A DNA stretch of 64,000 nt from Xylaria sp. FL1777 (taxonomy: Eukaryota; Ascomycota; Sordariomycetes; Xylariales; Xylariaceae). Each line of letters opens with the position of its first letter. Within the stretch, counting starts at the first letter, position 1. Location: assembly GCA_022578965.1 (NCBI GenBank), contig MU400544.1:186001-250000 (forward strand), read 5' to 3'. The notes under the pieces were generated by a model. That model saw only the letters and a list, made by a program, of their open reading frames with translations. It was not told the origin of the DNA and did no database searches. A program made the translations under genes and the position numbers. Below, piece after piece: positions 25,020 to 39,699 of this stretch.

Positions 25020-27400
25020 GCTAATTTACTCACAGCACACTAAAAAAGCAAACAAATTTTCAACTAAGCTACTAGTTATTGCGCAACTTAAAAAAAGCAC
25101 ATAAAATAGCCAAATAAGTTTTAAATACAAAGAAGCTTAGCTATTATAACATAGCTAAAAAATTAATTAAGTTATAAGCAGCTGCAAAAATATAAAAACA
25201 AAGGCCTTTAAACATAAAGCAAAAATAGCTAAGCATTAATATTAGCTTTTCTTTAAGCTAAAAAAGGTTTATTATAACTATAAAGCAAAAGCTAAAGTAG
25301 CTATTATAAAGCTATTTATTACTTATAGTTTTAAAAAAGCTGCTTATTATAAGCTTACGTTTATAAACTTTAAAGTAAAGCATAATACAATAAAGTACTA
25401 AAAACAGCAATACAAAATCATAAACATAAAACTATAAAAGTTAAAAAGCATACATTATAAAAAAACAAAGCAATTAAGCAACTTTATTAAGTATTAAACA
25501 CTAAAATTCTATTAAAACTTCTAGCTATTAAATATATAATAATACTAACTTTTAAAGATTATATAAATACTTTTTAACCGGCTTATTTATATAAAACCTT
25601 TAGCTTTTTTATTTACTGCAGCTTTTTTTGCTTTTTTAATTATAACTTAAAGTTGCATACTAGCTATAAATGTAGCTTAAATATCTTTATTAGTACAAAA
25701 ATAGCACGTAGCTATGCAAGCTTTAATAAATAATCAAAGTTTTTTATTAACTTTTTTAAGCTAAAAAATTATTAGTAGTACTTAAAATTAAAAGAACTTT
25801 AATAGTTAAAATAAGCATAAAGTAAAGCTTAAAAACGTATAAATATTAACATAGTTAAAAGTACTTATAAAACTATAATTATTACTTTTAGCGCTTATTT
25901 TGCTTTTTTTGCATTATAAGCACTTAATAAACTTGCTAATAATATTACAAGCATAAAAGTTATTAATGTTTTTATATAGTTAGCATAAAAAAAACAGTAA
26001 TAAAAAATGCATAATATACTACTATAATATAAGCAATATAGTAATAATATAGCTTAAGCATTTTAGCATGCTTAATAAATATAAATTCTAAAGTTATTAA
26101 TAATACTTTAGCGTAAAGCATTAAAACATTTACCTTTATTTCAAGAATTAATATTATAGCAAAAAAACATAATAACAAGCAGTTATAAAAGCTTAAACTA
26201 TATAATAGCAAGCTATTAGCTACTTTATTTAGTATTATAGATTAAATAACTAATAAAAACTGCAGTAAAATAACTTATAACCTTAAATATATAAGCTTAA
26301 TATTAATTAATATATATACTTAAGCTAAGCTAGTTATAAATATATATTATAAAAAGCATAGCAGCTATAACAAAATAGATTTTTATATAACTATAATACA
26401 TTAATAATTAATTATATTATAAACTAAGCATTTTAATATATTAAAGCAAGCATAAGCTAAGCACATAATAATAATAGTAATAAAAGTAATAAAATTAATA
26501 ATTAAAAAAAAAAAAAATTAGCATAAATAACTAAATAAAATAACTTACTATTTATTATTATTTTATATTACTTAATACATAAGTTATTTATAAGCTATAT
26601 TTACTTAATAAGCTTACTATAAAAAGTATAAAAATAGCTCAAAAAATAAATATGCAAAAAGTAAACTAAAAAATAATAAGCAATTAACTTTGCTTATAAC
26701 TTAGTTATAACTTAGTTATAAAAAAACTAGTATAATAAAAAGCTAGCAGTAATACTAAAGCAAGCAAACTATAATATACTAGTAATACAATAAAAAAAAG
26801 TTTAAAAAAAAACTAAAAAAAAAAAGCAGTACATTTAGCTAAATAAGTGCTAAAACTAAAAAAACTGCTATAAATAGCATAAAGCAAGTAGCAATACTAA
26901 AGCAAATAAACTATAAAGCAAAAAAAATACAAAAGAAAAAAAACTACAAAATAACTATATAAAAGTGCATATACTTAATTAATAGCATAATATAAGTAAA
27001 CAAATAACCTAAAAGCAAAAAAATAAAAAGCAAAGCACTTAATAAAATCGTAGCAAAACTAATACAACTTAAAAATAAATACAGAATGTTTTTATTTAGC
27101 TACTAAAAAAAAAGTAAACTATTTATAGCTTGCTTTTAACCCATAAGCATAGTTTTTACCTATATATATAAAAAATAAAAACTAGCATAACTAATAAGCT
27201 ATTAGCTTAAGTAATATAATATATAATAGCTAATTTTGCTACAATTAAAACATTTGTTTTATATTACTTAAGCTATAAATTTAGCTTTAAATTAATTATT
27301 TTTATATTTTATAATTTAGCTTACTTTTTATTTATTAGTTTTAAAGTTTAAAATTATTAATATTAATAATATTTTAATATAATTTATTAGTTAAATTTGC
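25020..27400. other. A-rich segment of unresolved origin inside the outer element
   Basis: From about 25020 the + strand changes abruptly from T-rich to A-rich and keeps unusually many C residues. I found no readable transposase, gag or pol motif in either direction. It could be an antisense or gag-side region of the outer element or a further, fully decayed insertion. An inverted repeat (gcttaagtaatata with its reverse complement) frames about 27205-27285. Confidence 0.4.
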
Positions 27401-27477
27401 GTTATACTTAATTTTTTAGTAGTTTTAGTGCTAATATTATACTTATAATATAGCATTAAAATGTTTTATAATTAAAC

Positions 27478-27710
27478 TGTTTAATATAATCCTATAAAGA
27501 TATATTAATAATCTGGTTTATTTTATGAGGCTAGTGCGTAGCTTGCTTATAAAGCTATATGTTGCTTTAAACTAGTATAGTGAGGGCTATTTAACTTAGT
27601 GAGGCCACTTATATATATAAATAAAATTATTTTGCAAACTAAAAGTTATAACTTTTTTTTTTTTTACATTATTTTAATATATACTTTTTTTATTTATATT
27701 TTTAGAAACA
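27478..27710 (+). repeat. 5' LTR of middle element
   Basis: Direct repeat of 42957-43190. It begins TGTTTAATATAATCC and ends near GAAACA. The partner shows A or T at most of its G or C sites and the reverse at others, plus one length change in a T-run. Confidence 0.8.
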
Positions 27711-28299
27711 CTTATTAAAATAGTGCTTTTATTTATGTTTTATTTATAAGAACTAAATTAAACTAAAATAGCTTTTTTTACAAAAATAGTTTATTTTTTT
27801 TATAAAAACTATTGATTTTTTTATAAAGATTACTACTTTGACTTTAGTTAAAACTTTATATTTTATTTACATTTATGCTTTAATATATAGCATTTTTTGC
27901 TAAGTTTAAAACATTTGCTTATTAGTTATGTTAAGCTAGCGTAAATATACTTTACTTGTTAACTAATTAAACATAAATATAAACTTTAGTTAGCTTATTA
28001 TTTAAAAGTGCAAATAAGTAAGTTTGTTAGTTAATTAAATAAGGCGTAAACTTGTAAAATTAAGTATGTTTTATAATATACTTTTGTATTTTGTATAGTA
28101 AATATTGCAAATTACTTTTTAGTTAATTAACAACGCAAAAACATATATTTTTTTTTTTCTTTATTTTGCTATTTACTTTATATTACTATAATATATTATG
28201 GCTAGCTAAAGCAACAAACTAAACTTATTTTAGTTTGCTTTACTACTTTTAGGGCTAATTATTTAGTTTAAGTTTTAAGCAAAATTACTAAAAAAAAAC

Positions 28300-30300
28300 T
28301 TAGCTATAATAAAACTAAATAACACTGCACCTAAGAAAATCAAACTTAATAATAAAACAATAGAGTATTTATACTTAAAAAGCAAAAAGTATAAAATAGC
28401 ACTTATTAAAGTTAATAATAAGTTCATTAAAGTAAACAAACAACTAAATAGCATTATATATTTGCTAAAACAGTAAATTAAAATAATTGCTAACTATAAA
28501 AAGTAGTTTAAAAAAGTTGCAAAATTTTTAAGAAAGCTATTGTTATTTAATAAAAATAACTTAAGCAACTAAAACTTAAATTGCTTTTAGAAAACTATAG
28601 AAGTTATATAGCTTTTACTTTTTTTACTTAACTTTTAATTACTTTAATTACTTAAATTTTTTAAGCTTTTTAAGCTTTTTAAACAAAGAGGTACTTAATA
28701 TAAAAAAAAACGTTATAACAGTGATTTATATAACTTTAATAGCTTTAGCTTTAGTAGCTTTAATAGCAATAATAGTATTTTTAGCTTGCTTTTTATTAAT
28801 TAATAAAATAATACTTTAAATATAGTAACTACTTAAAGCATAACTTTAATAAATAATATTAAGCTAAAGTGCAAAAAAGTAAGAACTTTTAATCTTAAGT
28901 ATAACAATTTTAACAATTTTAGCGTTATTATAAAAAGCAAAAACGTAATTTTTATAAACGTTTATTTTTTTTTTAACTAGCTTAATTTCTTTAAAGTAGA
29001 CTTAAAAACAAGCTATGTAAATAAAAAACAGATTATAATAATGTTTTTAACTTTACTTATAAAATTAGCTTTTTTATAGTGAAATAATAAAATTATATTA
29101 ACTAAAAAAACCAAAATGCATGCTAAAGAACTTAAAGGCATTATAAAAGAAATAATAAAACGATTTGCTATAAATACTAGTATTATAACTAAAAGGTTTA
29201 AAGAAAAAGAACTTACTTTAGCTTACATTTATTACAATAAGCATGCCTTTTTGCAGTTTATGCAAAAAAAACTTTAGTACGCAAAAGCTATAAGCGTACT
29301 TAAAGCTAAAAACGTTAACTAAAAAGGCGTTATGTTTTAAATTTATAATAGCATAAGATTAAAAATTAAGCAGTTTTTAAAACTACTATATAGTTATTAT
29401 ATCTTAAAGCAATATATAAAAAAAATATATAAAGCTAAAAATAACTTATAAAACTTAGCTAAAAAAGTCTTTAATAAAAAAGCAAAAAAAGTACATTTTA
29501 ACGCTTTTTATGTTTGATTTATTATATTACTTAAACAAAAACGTTCGATATTTTAAAGCTTGCAAAAAAAGTATAAAAATAAATGTAGTTATTACAGAAA
29601 TAAGTTTTAAAACTGTTTATTTAACTACTATTATAGCAGAAAACAAAATAATAACTAATGCTTTAAACAAAACAAAAATTGCTACTATAACTATACTTAT
29701 TAATAAAATTGCAGTTAAAACTATAATTATAACTATAATTGCAACTATAATTATAATTAAAATTAAAGCAAAAGCAGTAAAAATAAGTTATTAAACTGCT
29801 TTTATTATTATAAAAAAAGCTAGAATAAACAAAGCAACTAAAACAAAAACCGAAATAAAGATTGCTTATATAACTTTTATTAGCGTAGCTTAAATAAACG
29901 TAACTTAAGCAAAACATATAACAACAAATGTAATAACTGCAATAAAAAAAACAATTAATTAAAAGTACATTTTATAACTAAAAATAAAAAAGGTTAGTTT
30001 ATTAATTACTATTTATTAAAAAACAAGCAGTTTTACTACATAGCAAAAACTTTATAATAGCTTAATTTAAAATTAATTTGCTACTAATGTTATGCTAAAT
30101 TTAAGTTTTTAAATAATAAAAAAGCTTACTTTTATAAGTGTAAACTAATAGTAAAGCTTAAAAAGCTTATAATATTAAACCTTTTTTTAATATGCTTTTT
30201 TTTTAACCCTAGTAAAAAAACTTGCAAATATTGCAATAAGTTGTTAGTATTATATAATTAACTGTTTAAATACCTTAGCTATTATTAATTAGCAATATAA
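28300..30300 (+). pseudogene. Probable decayed gag region of the middle element
   Basis: By position, between the 5' LTR and RT, this A-rich stretch should be gag. It has long stop-broken Lys/Asn-rich + strand readings, including a TGTAATAACTGC near 29930 that might be a zinc-knuckle relic. No firm motif is seen, so the call rests mainly on position. Confidence 0.35.
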
Positions 30301-32189
30301 AAAAAAGTTAAATAACTAAACAAAAAACCTGAAAAACTTCAAAAACCTAAAAAGCTTTAAAAATAAACTAAAGAACTTTGCGCTTAAAAAACCCCTTAAA
30401 AAGCCAAAATAAAAAAAGCTTTTAACTATAATATAAAAGAGGACGCTAAATATTTATGCTATACTTACTTACGTTTTAATATAATAAATTTTTTAAGCGG
30501 AAAAATAATAAGCATATATAATAACTTAAGAGCAAAGAATTTATATATATTTAAAGATCTTTTTAGCAAGTTAGAACATAAGATTAAAAACTGTGTTTAT
30601 AACGCTAAAAAACTTAAGGCTAAAAAAGTGAAATGTATTTAACAAGCTAAGTTTAAGTTCTTTTGCAAAAAAGTAAACAAAAAAAATAAACCAGCTATTT
30701 AAAAATTTAAAAAAAAAGCATAAATAGTTAAAAACTTTGTTATTAGTGCTTTATTAAGCAATAATTTTTTTGTTTTATATAAAGCAAACATTAATTTTAA
30801 TATAAGCTTTATAACATTTTTAGCGTTAAAGAACTTTTAAGTAAAGTTTAAAGCTATTGCTTATAAATATAAGTATATATAACAAATAACAAGCAAAAAA
30901 AAAGTAAACCTTAAAAATAAAAAGTTTACTTATATAGTAATAAACTATAAAGCTTTACTTATTAACTATAACTTTTGTTTTATAGCTAAAAAGTTTATAT
31001 TAGCTGCTATAAATACTTTGCTTAACGCTAAAATACTAAAAGCAGTACTTTTAAAAAATGCGTTAAGCAAACATATAACGATTATAAAAAGTATAAAACT
31101 TAAGTTAATATATAAAAACAAATATATTAACTATTTTAATGTTTTACTTAAAAGCGCATTAAAAACAGTGGTATTTACTGCTATAGCAATAGTAAGTTTT
31201 ATAAAAAGCATAAGTTAAGCAACCTTTAGTAATAGCACTATTAATATAATACTATAAAGTAGTTAAGCAATTATTAACGCAATACGTAAGCTACTATATA
31301 ATACTATGTTTAAAAAGCTAAAATTAGCAAAAAACCTTAAACTTTTTAACTATATAACTATAATAGTAAATATAAATAGTAAGTTTAATATAACATCTTT
31401 AATTATTATAATAACTACAAAGTTAATTTTGCTTAAAGATATGCTTATACTAAAAAAAATTGCTAACTTAGTAATTAAGCACCTAGTTATATTTGCTTTA
31501 AAAACACTTTTTATTAACTAAATAAAAGCAATAATTAATAAAGCAAATAAAACAAGTTATATTAGTTCTATATTTATTTTAAAAAACTTTTAACTTAAAA
31601 TTTCTAATATATAATTAGCGCTAAGCATTAAAAAACTATAGGATTTGCTAGAAATTATAATAAATATAAATATATACGTATATACTAAGCAAGCTTTTTT
31701 TACAAAAGAATTTAAAAAAATAGCGGAATTTTTTAACATTTAAAAAAACAAAAAAACAGTAAACATACTAAAAAACTAACAAATAAAGATTTCTTTAATA
31801 AAAGGATAATAAAATTAAACTATAAAACTTAATAGCTAGTTATATTTTTTAAGCTAAAAAAACATAAATGTTTTAAATAAATATTATAACAGATTACATA
31901 ACTAAAAAAGGATAAAATAAGTTAATAATTTAACTTTTTTTGCTTACTTAGTTTTTATTGCTTAGTAAAGCATTTTTAACAAAATAGCTAAATAAAAAGC
32001 AATAAAACAAAAAAAACAAGTTATAGTAAATATAAAAAACATTAATAAAGTAGCAGTACTTAATAATTACCTTTTGCTTTTGTAAGCTAAAATTATTGCA
32101 TTTTTGCAAAGTAAGCATTTTATAACTATAGTTAATGCTATAGCATTTTTTTATTAGTTTTTAATATATTTAAACTATAAAAACAAGTT

Positions 32190-32392
32190 TACTATAATAA
32201 GTTTTCAAGGTATTAAATAATATTAAATAATAGTAATAAGTTTTTATAATAGTTTTATATATGTTTAACAGTTTATAAATAAACTGTTTTATTTGTATAA
32301 CTTTTGTAGGGCTTTTATAAATAATATTATAATATTTTTAAATATAATAAAGCAGCATAAAAAACACTTAAGAATTATTTTTAGCTTTTTTT
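32190..32392 (+). pseudogene. Decayed reverse transcriptase fragment of the middle element
   Basis: The plus-strand reading gives FYNSFIYVxQFINKL, then YNFCRAFINNIIIF, then KQHKKHLRIIFS. These match the gypsy RT blocks FxNSPAYVQRQIDxLL, FxRAYVDDIIIFS and EEHxxHLRxVF. The catalytic DD (about 32319-32324) reads NN, a G-to-A change. Confidence 0.8.
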
Positions 32393-34434
32393 AAGAAAAG
32401 AATATTGCTATGTTTTTTACGAAGTTTTTTGTTAAGTATTTATTAGTAAACTTGTTAAGATTTCGCGTTAATATATTTAAACTAGCAAATATAAAAAGTT
32501 ATATTGCAGCGTTTTGCAATTTAGCTTTTCTTAATTAGCTAAAAGCTTTTAAAATATATATTAAAACGTTTGGTTTTTTTTGTAATCTTATACTATATTA
32601 TATAAAACTAAGTAAACTATTATAAAAGAAAAAAGCTGCACTTTTTGCTTAAAAACAAAAGTTTAAAAAGCTAAAAACCAGAAAACCTAATAAACGGAAA
32701 GCTTATATATAATCTATATATTATATGCTTACGAAAGCTAAAATTGCTTTGTTTAATGCTATATAAAACGCAATATATAAAAAAACAACGTTATATTACT
32801 ATAATTTAACTAAAGACCTGTTTTTTTAAGTAAATAGCTTTTAGTAAAAAAGGTTTAGCATAATAGTATTTTAGCTTAAGCTAAAATATATATAAGTTTT
32901 TAACAATATTATATTATTTATAAATATATAACTAGTAATATACTTTAGTAAGTTGCTAGCAAAAACAGAAGTTTGCTATAGCTTTTTTAAGTTAAAAGTA
33001 GTTTGTTTAGTTTAGGCCTTAAAGAAATTACGCATAATAATACATTTAAATAAGCGCTTTATAATAGTTTTAACAAACTACTTAGCAATAAAAAAAATAA
33101 TTAAGCAAATTAGCCTAAAAATAATTATTATAAACTATATAAATAAAAGGCTAATTAATTTATTAATATACTTATTGCAATATAAACTATATATATATTA
33201 CTTATTAAAATAGCTAAATTATATATTTAATGCTTTAAGCTATTTATAAAGTGTAATAAATATAATAAACGCTAAAGAAAAACTAAAGCAGTTAAACAAA
33301 CTAATTATACTAAATACAATATAAAATAATGCAAACTTAGTGTTTTATGTAGTTATGTTTAAAGCTATAATAAATGAATTTATGCTTTAAGACTTTAAAG
33401 TAGCATATAAAACTAACTATAAGTACGCTAAAGTTTTAGAAAATATAAAAAGAATAGCTAACAAAAATGTTAATATTTTTTTTAAGCTTGGCTATTTTTT
33501 TGACTTAATATTAAACAGGCTAATTTATAATACTTATAAAGGCATTAAACGGCTATATATACTATATAGCATAGTTAAAAAAGTATTTAAAATAGCTTAT
33601 AATAAAAAGCACTATTACAAAATAAAAAAAATAATGCATATATTAAAGCTATATTTAATAGCTAATAAAACTTAAATAATAAAAAAATATATTAAATATT
33701 GCAACATATATAACTTAAACTAAACAAACAAATAATAACTAGTTAGTAGCTTAAAGCTAATTTAACTTAAAAAACACTTGCTTATATAAATAATAGCTAT
33801 TAATTTTATTGTAGGATTACTATTAATTAAAGCTAAAAGTACTTTATAGCAGCTAAGTAAAAACAAATTATATTATAATATATATAATGCAATAATAATA
33901 GCTATTTGTTATACTTTTAAACGTAATTTTTTTATTCCTAGAAATAAGAAGTATATAGCTAAAGAATAAAAAACAGCAATAATTAAACAATTATTATTAA
34001 GCAATTAAAAAATTTTTAAAGGCATTATTTTAAACTAAAATAAAAAGTTTACTTTAAAGTTTTAGCAAAAAATGTAAAAAGCTTTAAAAACTAGATTATT
34101 AATAACTATAGCATATTACCTTTAAGCTAATAGTTTTTTTAAACGCAAAAATTAAACTATAAAGATTGCTTTTAAGTTTTATAACTTTATTAATTTAAAA
34201 GCAAACTAAGTAAACATTATACTATTTTTATAATAAAACTTAAACGTAGCATACTTAAAGGCAATATAATTTATATTACATAAGTTATTATTTAGATTTA
34301 AATTTCTTAAAGTAATAAAAACTATTATAAATGCTAAAAATTTAAAGTTATTTAAAAACATTTGATTTTTACAAAACTATCTTTGTTAAAATGCTTACTT
34401 AGCTTTAAATTTTGCTTAAGTTACTATTAAGCAA

Positions 34435-34660
34435 AAGTATAACGCGAAGCACTAATTTATAAAGTATAAAAAAAGCAATAAAGTATATTTGCAACTATAT
34501 AAAAAATACTATTTGCTTAAAAGGTTTAGCTAGAAGTTTTTGCAACAATAATTAGGTTTTTAGGTAATTAAAAGAAAAGTTAGCAACTTAGCTTATAAAT
34601 TAGATTTTTTTAATGATTATACTATTTACTTTGTTATTTTAGTTAAGCATTTATGTTTAG
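34435..34660 (+). pseudogene. Decayed integrase C-terminal region of the middle element
   Basis: The reading KYNAKH-x-FIKYKKSNKVYLQLYKK, then KFLQQ-x-LGF-x-VIKRKVSNLAYKLDF matches the Ty3/gypsy integrase tail (YNxxHxPxxFxxGDKVYLxLHKGY, SxKxxQQRxGPFKVxxRVxxLAYxLxLP). Stops occupy Gln, Trp and Arg positions, as RIP predicts. Confidence 0.85.
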
Positions 34661-35026
34661 CACTTAAAAGAAAAAATCTTTTTAAAAAAACAGTTTTGCT
34701 ACTAGGACTTATAAAAGCTAAACAAAAAAACTTAAATAAAAAAAAAGGTAATATATATAAAGTAAAAACTATTTTTAATTATAAACTAAATTAAAAAAAA
34801 AGTGGTTATAATTACTTTATTAAGTAGAAAAAATAAAGCTATAAATATAACAAGTAAAAAACAAAGTAGTAGTTACGTTATAATAAAAAACTAATTAAGA
34901 AGTATTAAAAGCATAATAAACTTTGCTTTAATATATAAGCTAAAATAGCTAGTTAGGTTTTTTAAAAGCAAAAGCAACCTTAGAAAACAAATTAAAAAAA
35001 ATAAAAAAAATAAAAGATTAAATAAG

Positions 35027-35219
35027 TGTCACGGGAGGTATAAAGCATTAAAGGTTAAATATAATAGTTAATATATCTTTAGTCTTATAATAAGTATTTA
35101 ACAAAACTAAAGCTTGAAAAAGGAAAAAAACTTCTATAAAATAGGTATAAAAAGGATATTTTATATATACATATAACTTATAATATGTGCTAAGGTATTT
35201 AAGTAGCCTAGTTATAATA
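35027..35219 (-). repeat. Left (3') LTR of inner element
   Basis: 193 bp. It keeps an unmutated-looking edge TGTCACGGGAGGTATAAAGC, while the partner at 42703 has A or T at six of the G/C sites in the first 12 bases. Preceded by the ATAAG target duplication. Confidence 0.9.
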
Positions 35220-38200
35220 ACTATTTTTCTTTTTTTAATTAGGTTGTTTTTAACCTATATACAAATAAAATCAATTAAAGTAATTAATTTTAAGTATAAG
35301 CAATAAAATAAAATAGTATAAAGTAATTAAGCATAAATATAATATATTAAATAAAATGCTTATGCAGTATAATAATTAAAGTATTTATATATTTATGCTT
35401 ATGTTTACGTGTTAAGTTATGTTTGTTTTATGCTATATTTATAGCAAGTTTTACGCTTATACTTTTATTGCTATATATTTCTTTTTTTTTTTTTTTTTTT
35501 TCTTTTTTTTTTAGCTGCTATTAAACAATTAGTTTTAGCTATACATTTTACTACTGCTATTTTTATACTTATTTTATATCTTTTCTGCTTTTTTTTTAAT
35601 TATTATTTATATTATAATTATGCTGCTTAAACTTATAGTAGTTAAAAGTAATACATGTAAACATAGTTATAATTAAAGCTATAATTATAAATATAAACGC
35701 AAAAAATTATTGCAACTTGCTTTATGCTTAAATTTATTTAAAAATAAGTTTAATTTTACTATAAAACAGAACTTTAACGAACCTTTTTGCTAAAAGTCCA
35801 ATAACTTTAGTAATAAAAATAAAAGTTTTAATAATCCGCTTTTTTTTTAAAACAGCTTTAATTCTAATAAAAATATAAACATTATTAAGCTTTTTATTAG
35901 TTATAAAAAAAAAAATAAAAAAAAAATAAAAATAAAAATAAAAATAATTTTGATTTTATGAATTTTAAAAAAGATCTAAATGCTAGCTTGCGCAATTTTA
36001 ATATAAACAACGCAAAAAATAAGTTTAATTTTAATGCAAATATTAAGGTTTTTATGCTGTTTAAACGTTAGCTTATTTTTGTTATAACTTTTATTCGTAA
36101 ATTTTACAAACAAACTATTAAAGCTAAAAACAAAAAGTATAAAATTATTAAAAAAGCAATAGTTTTAAGTAGTTTATTAATATATTAGCTTTGTTTTAAA
36201 CGTTTTAAGAAAGCATTTTAGCTAAAAAATAGCTTATTTCTAAATATAGTTTGCAAATTTAAAGATCTAAAAATAATAGCTTATATAAGCTATATAAACA
36301 GCTATATTTTATGCAAGCTTATAAGTTAATTTATATTTATTTTAGATTAATTTTACTAATAAGTTAACTGCTTGCTATATTATATTTTAATATAATATAT
36401 ATTTAAAAGTTATTAAACTAGTTTGTTTATTTTTTTGTTTTTTAAAAAAACAACTATAAAAAAGTTGTTATAAATAAAAATTATACTATTGTTTAAAAAA
36501 CTTTAAATAATTATTGTATTAACTTTATAGCTATATAGTTTTATTTCCTAAAGGCATTTCTATGTTTTTTGTTAACTTATAAAGCTTAGTTTTAATTAAT
36601 TAGCAAAGTTAGCAATATAAAAGTAAGTTATTTTGTTTTTATTTTATATAAAGTTTAGCTAATAATTAGTAATATAAAAATATTGTGCTAAATATAAGCA
36701 TTTAATAGTAAAGCGCAAATTTTTAGCTTGCTAAACTATTAAGCTTTTTTATATAAGCGTTATAAGTAGCTTTATTTAAACTAATTTTATAAAATTTCTT
36801 AATAAAATTAAAACTATTTTTAACGCTAGCAATATGCTTATTTAATTATACTTAAAATGCAAGTTTTAAACTATAAATATATAGCTTAAAAAGCTGCTTT
36901 TATTTCTTTTAAAAAAGATATATATAAAGCTATATTAACTATTGCTAATAAGCATAAATAGAAATATTTAGTTAGCTTTTTTTAACATAAAAATGTTTTA
37001 AAATTTAATAATTAATGTTTTAAGGCTTTTTTGTAAGAATATTATAACTTGTTTATAACGTTTTTACGTATAGTTTATTAGTAAAGCGTAAGTATTTTAA
37101 AATTTAAAGCAATAAGTGCAATTTTTATTATGCAATTAAAAACAAAAAAATAACTAATTAGTATATATAACATATTTAAGCTTTAGTTTATAGCTAAATT
37201 AATAATAAATTAATACTATTTTATTAGCTTAATAGCTTTGCTTTTTTTTTATAATTTAAGCGCTTTTTAAAGTTTTTAATTGCTTTAAAAGCTATAATAT
37301 TAGTAGTAAATACCTATTGATTATACTTAATTAGCTAGCTTTTTTACTTAATAAAATAATATTCTTTTTTATTATAAGTTATTTTATTTATTATATTTTT
37401 AACCTTTTATTTTTTTAACTTATTTTTAAGGTTTAGCATAAACAAACTATATTTATGTTTAGCTTTTTAAAGCTTAAGCAGCTAAATTAAAAAAACAGAA
37501 TAAAAACAGCTATATTGTTTTAAAAAATTAATACAATATGCTTATAAACTAACTATAAAAAGAATTTAAAAAGGTTTAATAAACTTAAGCGCTAACTTTT
37601 TATTTTTAAACTTAATATTTTTTGTTAATAGTGCTATTAAGTTTCTAGTTTTAAAGGTTATAAGTTTATATTTATTGTTATAATGTTTTATATATTTATT
37701 AGTTATAATTTATTATTGCTTTATTATTTTATTTTTAATAGTTTATAACTTATTAAAACGTTTTTATATAGCTAAAATTTTTTTTAATATAAAGTTATTT
37801 TTAATGAACAAACAAAATTTTAGCATATAATTATATAAAGCTTTAAAAAATAATCGTTTAATTATAAAATTAATAGCAAAATTTATAGCAAAAAAAGCTT
37901 AAAATAAAAGTTAAAGCTAATTAGTTTGTTTACTATTTATAAAGCACTTAAAATAGCTTTTGATTATTTAGTTTATTTGTTTTGTTTGTTTATTAGTTTT
38001 AAGATAAAATACTACTAAAAACCTTTGTTTAACTTTTAAGTAATAACATAAATTAAACTAGAATTAACTAGTAAAAACAAAGCTTTTATTAAAAATAATG
38101 CTTTTTAAGCTACTATAAATACATTTAATTTTATAGTAAAATAAAATTGCTAGCTTAACTAAAATTATAGTAATATTAACTAGAAATAAATATATAAGCT

Positions 38201-39699
38201 TAATAAATTTATTTATAATAATAAAAATAGCATTAATTAGTTTTTTTTTATAAAAGGTTTTTAGTAAACTTGTAATAAAGTTTATAAATAGCTTTTATAT
38301 AAGTTTACTAAGTATTAGTAAAATATTAAGTTTACTATATTTTTAGTAATGTTTTGCTTTAGTTTTAAAGCAAATTATATAGCTTTGCACGTATTTTTTA
38401 ATATTTAGTTTTATATTGCTTTAGTAAAATTTTTGTTATAGTAGTTCTAAAGTATAGCTTTAGCTAAAGTATTTAACTAAAGAATTATTATAATATAGCT
38501 TAATAAGTTAAAAATATATAGCTTTCTTAAAAAAAATATAAATTTTGTTTTTGTAGTAAACTAAAGATTTTTTTATTAACTATTAAAAATTCGTAAGCTT
38601 TTTTGCTTTTAATTGTTTTATAATTGTATAATATTTAAGGTTTTTTTTTTAAACCTTTTAAATAAAGTTTTTTAGCTTTTTAGAAGCTTTTAGATTTTTT
38701 AATTTTTTTAAGCTTATAGCTATTTACGTATGCAAACGTATAATTGCTTAAATAAAAAAAGCTTTTTTAGTAAATATAGCCTTAAAGTATAAAGCTTTAG
38801 CTTAAGTACTAAAATATAAATTAAAAATTTTAACTTGCTATGCTATTACAACTTTTTTTTTTAACGTTAAAAAAATGTTAATATTATTAAGCAAAATAGC
38901 TATATAATTAAAATAGCATAAAAAAAAATTAGCTCTGTTTTTTTTGCTTACTTAATATTTAATAATAAAGTTAAAAAAAACTAATAATAAATATTAATAA
39001 GCTTGCTTTTTATTAAGCTTTAGCGTTTTTATAAACGCTTAAAGGTTAACATAATTAGTTAATACTTTAACTAGTAAATTGCTTTTTTATAAATAATGCT
39101 GTTAATACTTAAAGCAATTTATTATTATAAGCATTTTTTAGTTAAGCATACTATATTGCATTTTTTCTTTAAATAGCTTTTAAAAATAAAACGCAACTAG
39201 TTTAAAAATGTTTTAATTATTTTGCTAAAATAAATTTTTTATAAAAGCTACTTTAAAAAAATCAATTTTTAGCAATATTTGTTTTTTAAAGTTAAAATAT
39301 ATAAAAAGAATAGCTTGCTTAAATGCATTCTAAAAGTTTTTAAAAGCCTTTTTTTTAAAACTATTTAAAAAAATTTAACTTTTTTTTGTTTTTGTTACGT
39401 TTTTTTTTAAATACTTAAATAAAAACGCAGCAATATAAAAATACCTATTTATAAAACAGCAATAAAAATTGCAAAACTTCAAAAATTATTATAGCACTTA
39501 ATAAATATTTAATATAAGCTATTACTAAATAGTATTTATACATAAAAAGTTTATTTTAATTTTTTAGCTAAAAATAATATAACTTAAGAATTTAATTTTT
39601 TTTTAATAAAATTAACACTTAAATAGCTTAGCGTATAGTTTTGCTTTTTATAGCTTTTTAATAATGTTTTAAATATGTTTTATATAAAAATCTTTATTT

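Noticed and set aside
25012..27236. 16-bp direct repeat (25012-25027 and 27221-27236) around the A-rich segment, as a possible target duplication
   Set aside because: At this base composition a 16-bp match between two multi-kb stretches is not rare, and no terminal repeats adjoin it.
29510..29917. Open frames of 84-94 codons in the AT island
   Set aside because: Low-complexity Ile/Thr/Lys or Tyr/Asn strings from AT repeats inside the decayed middle element.
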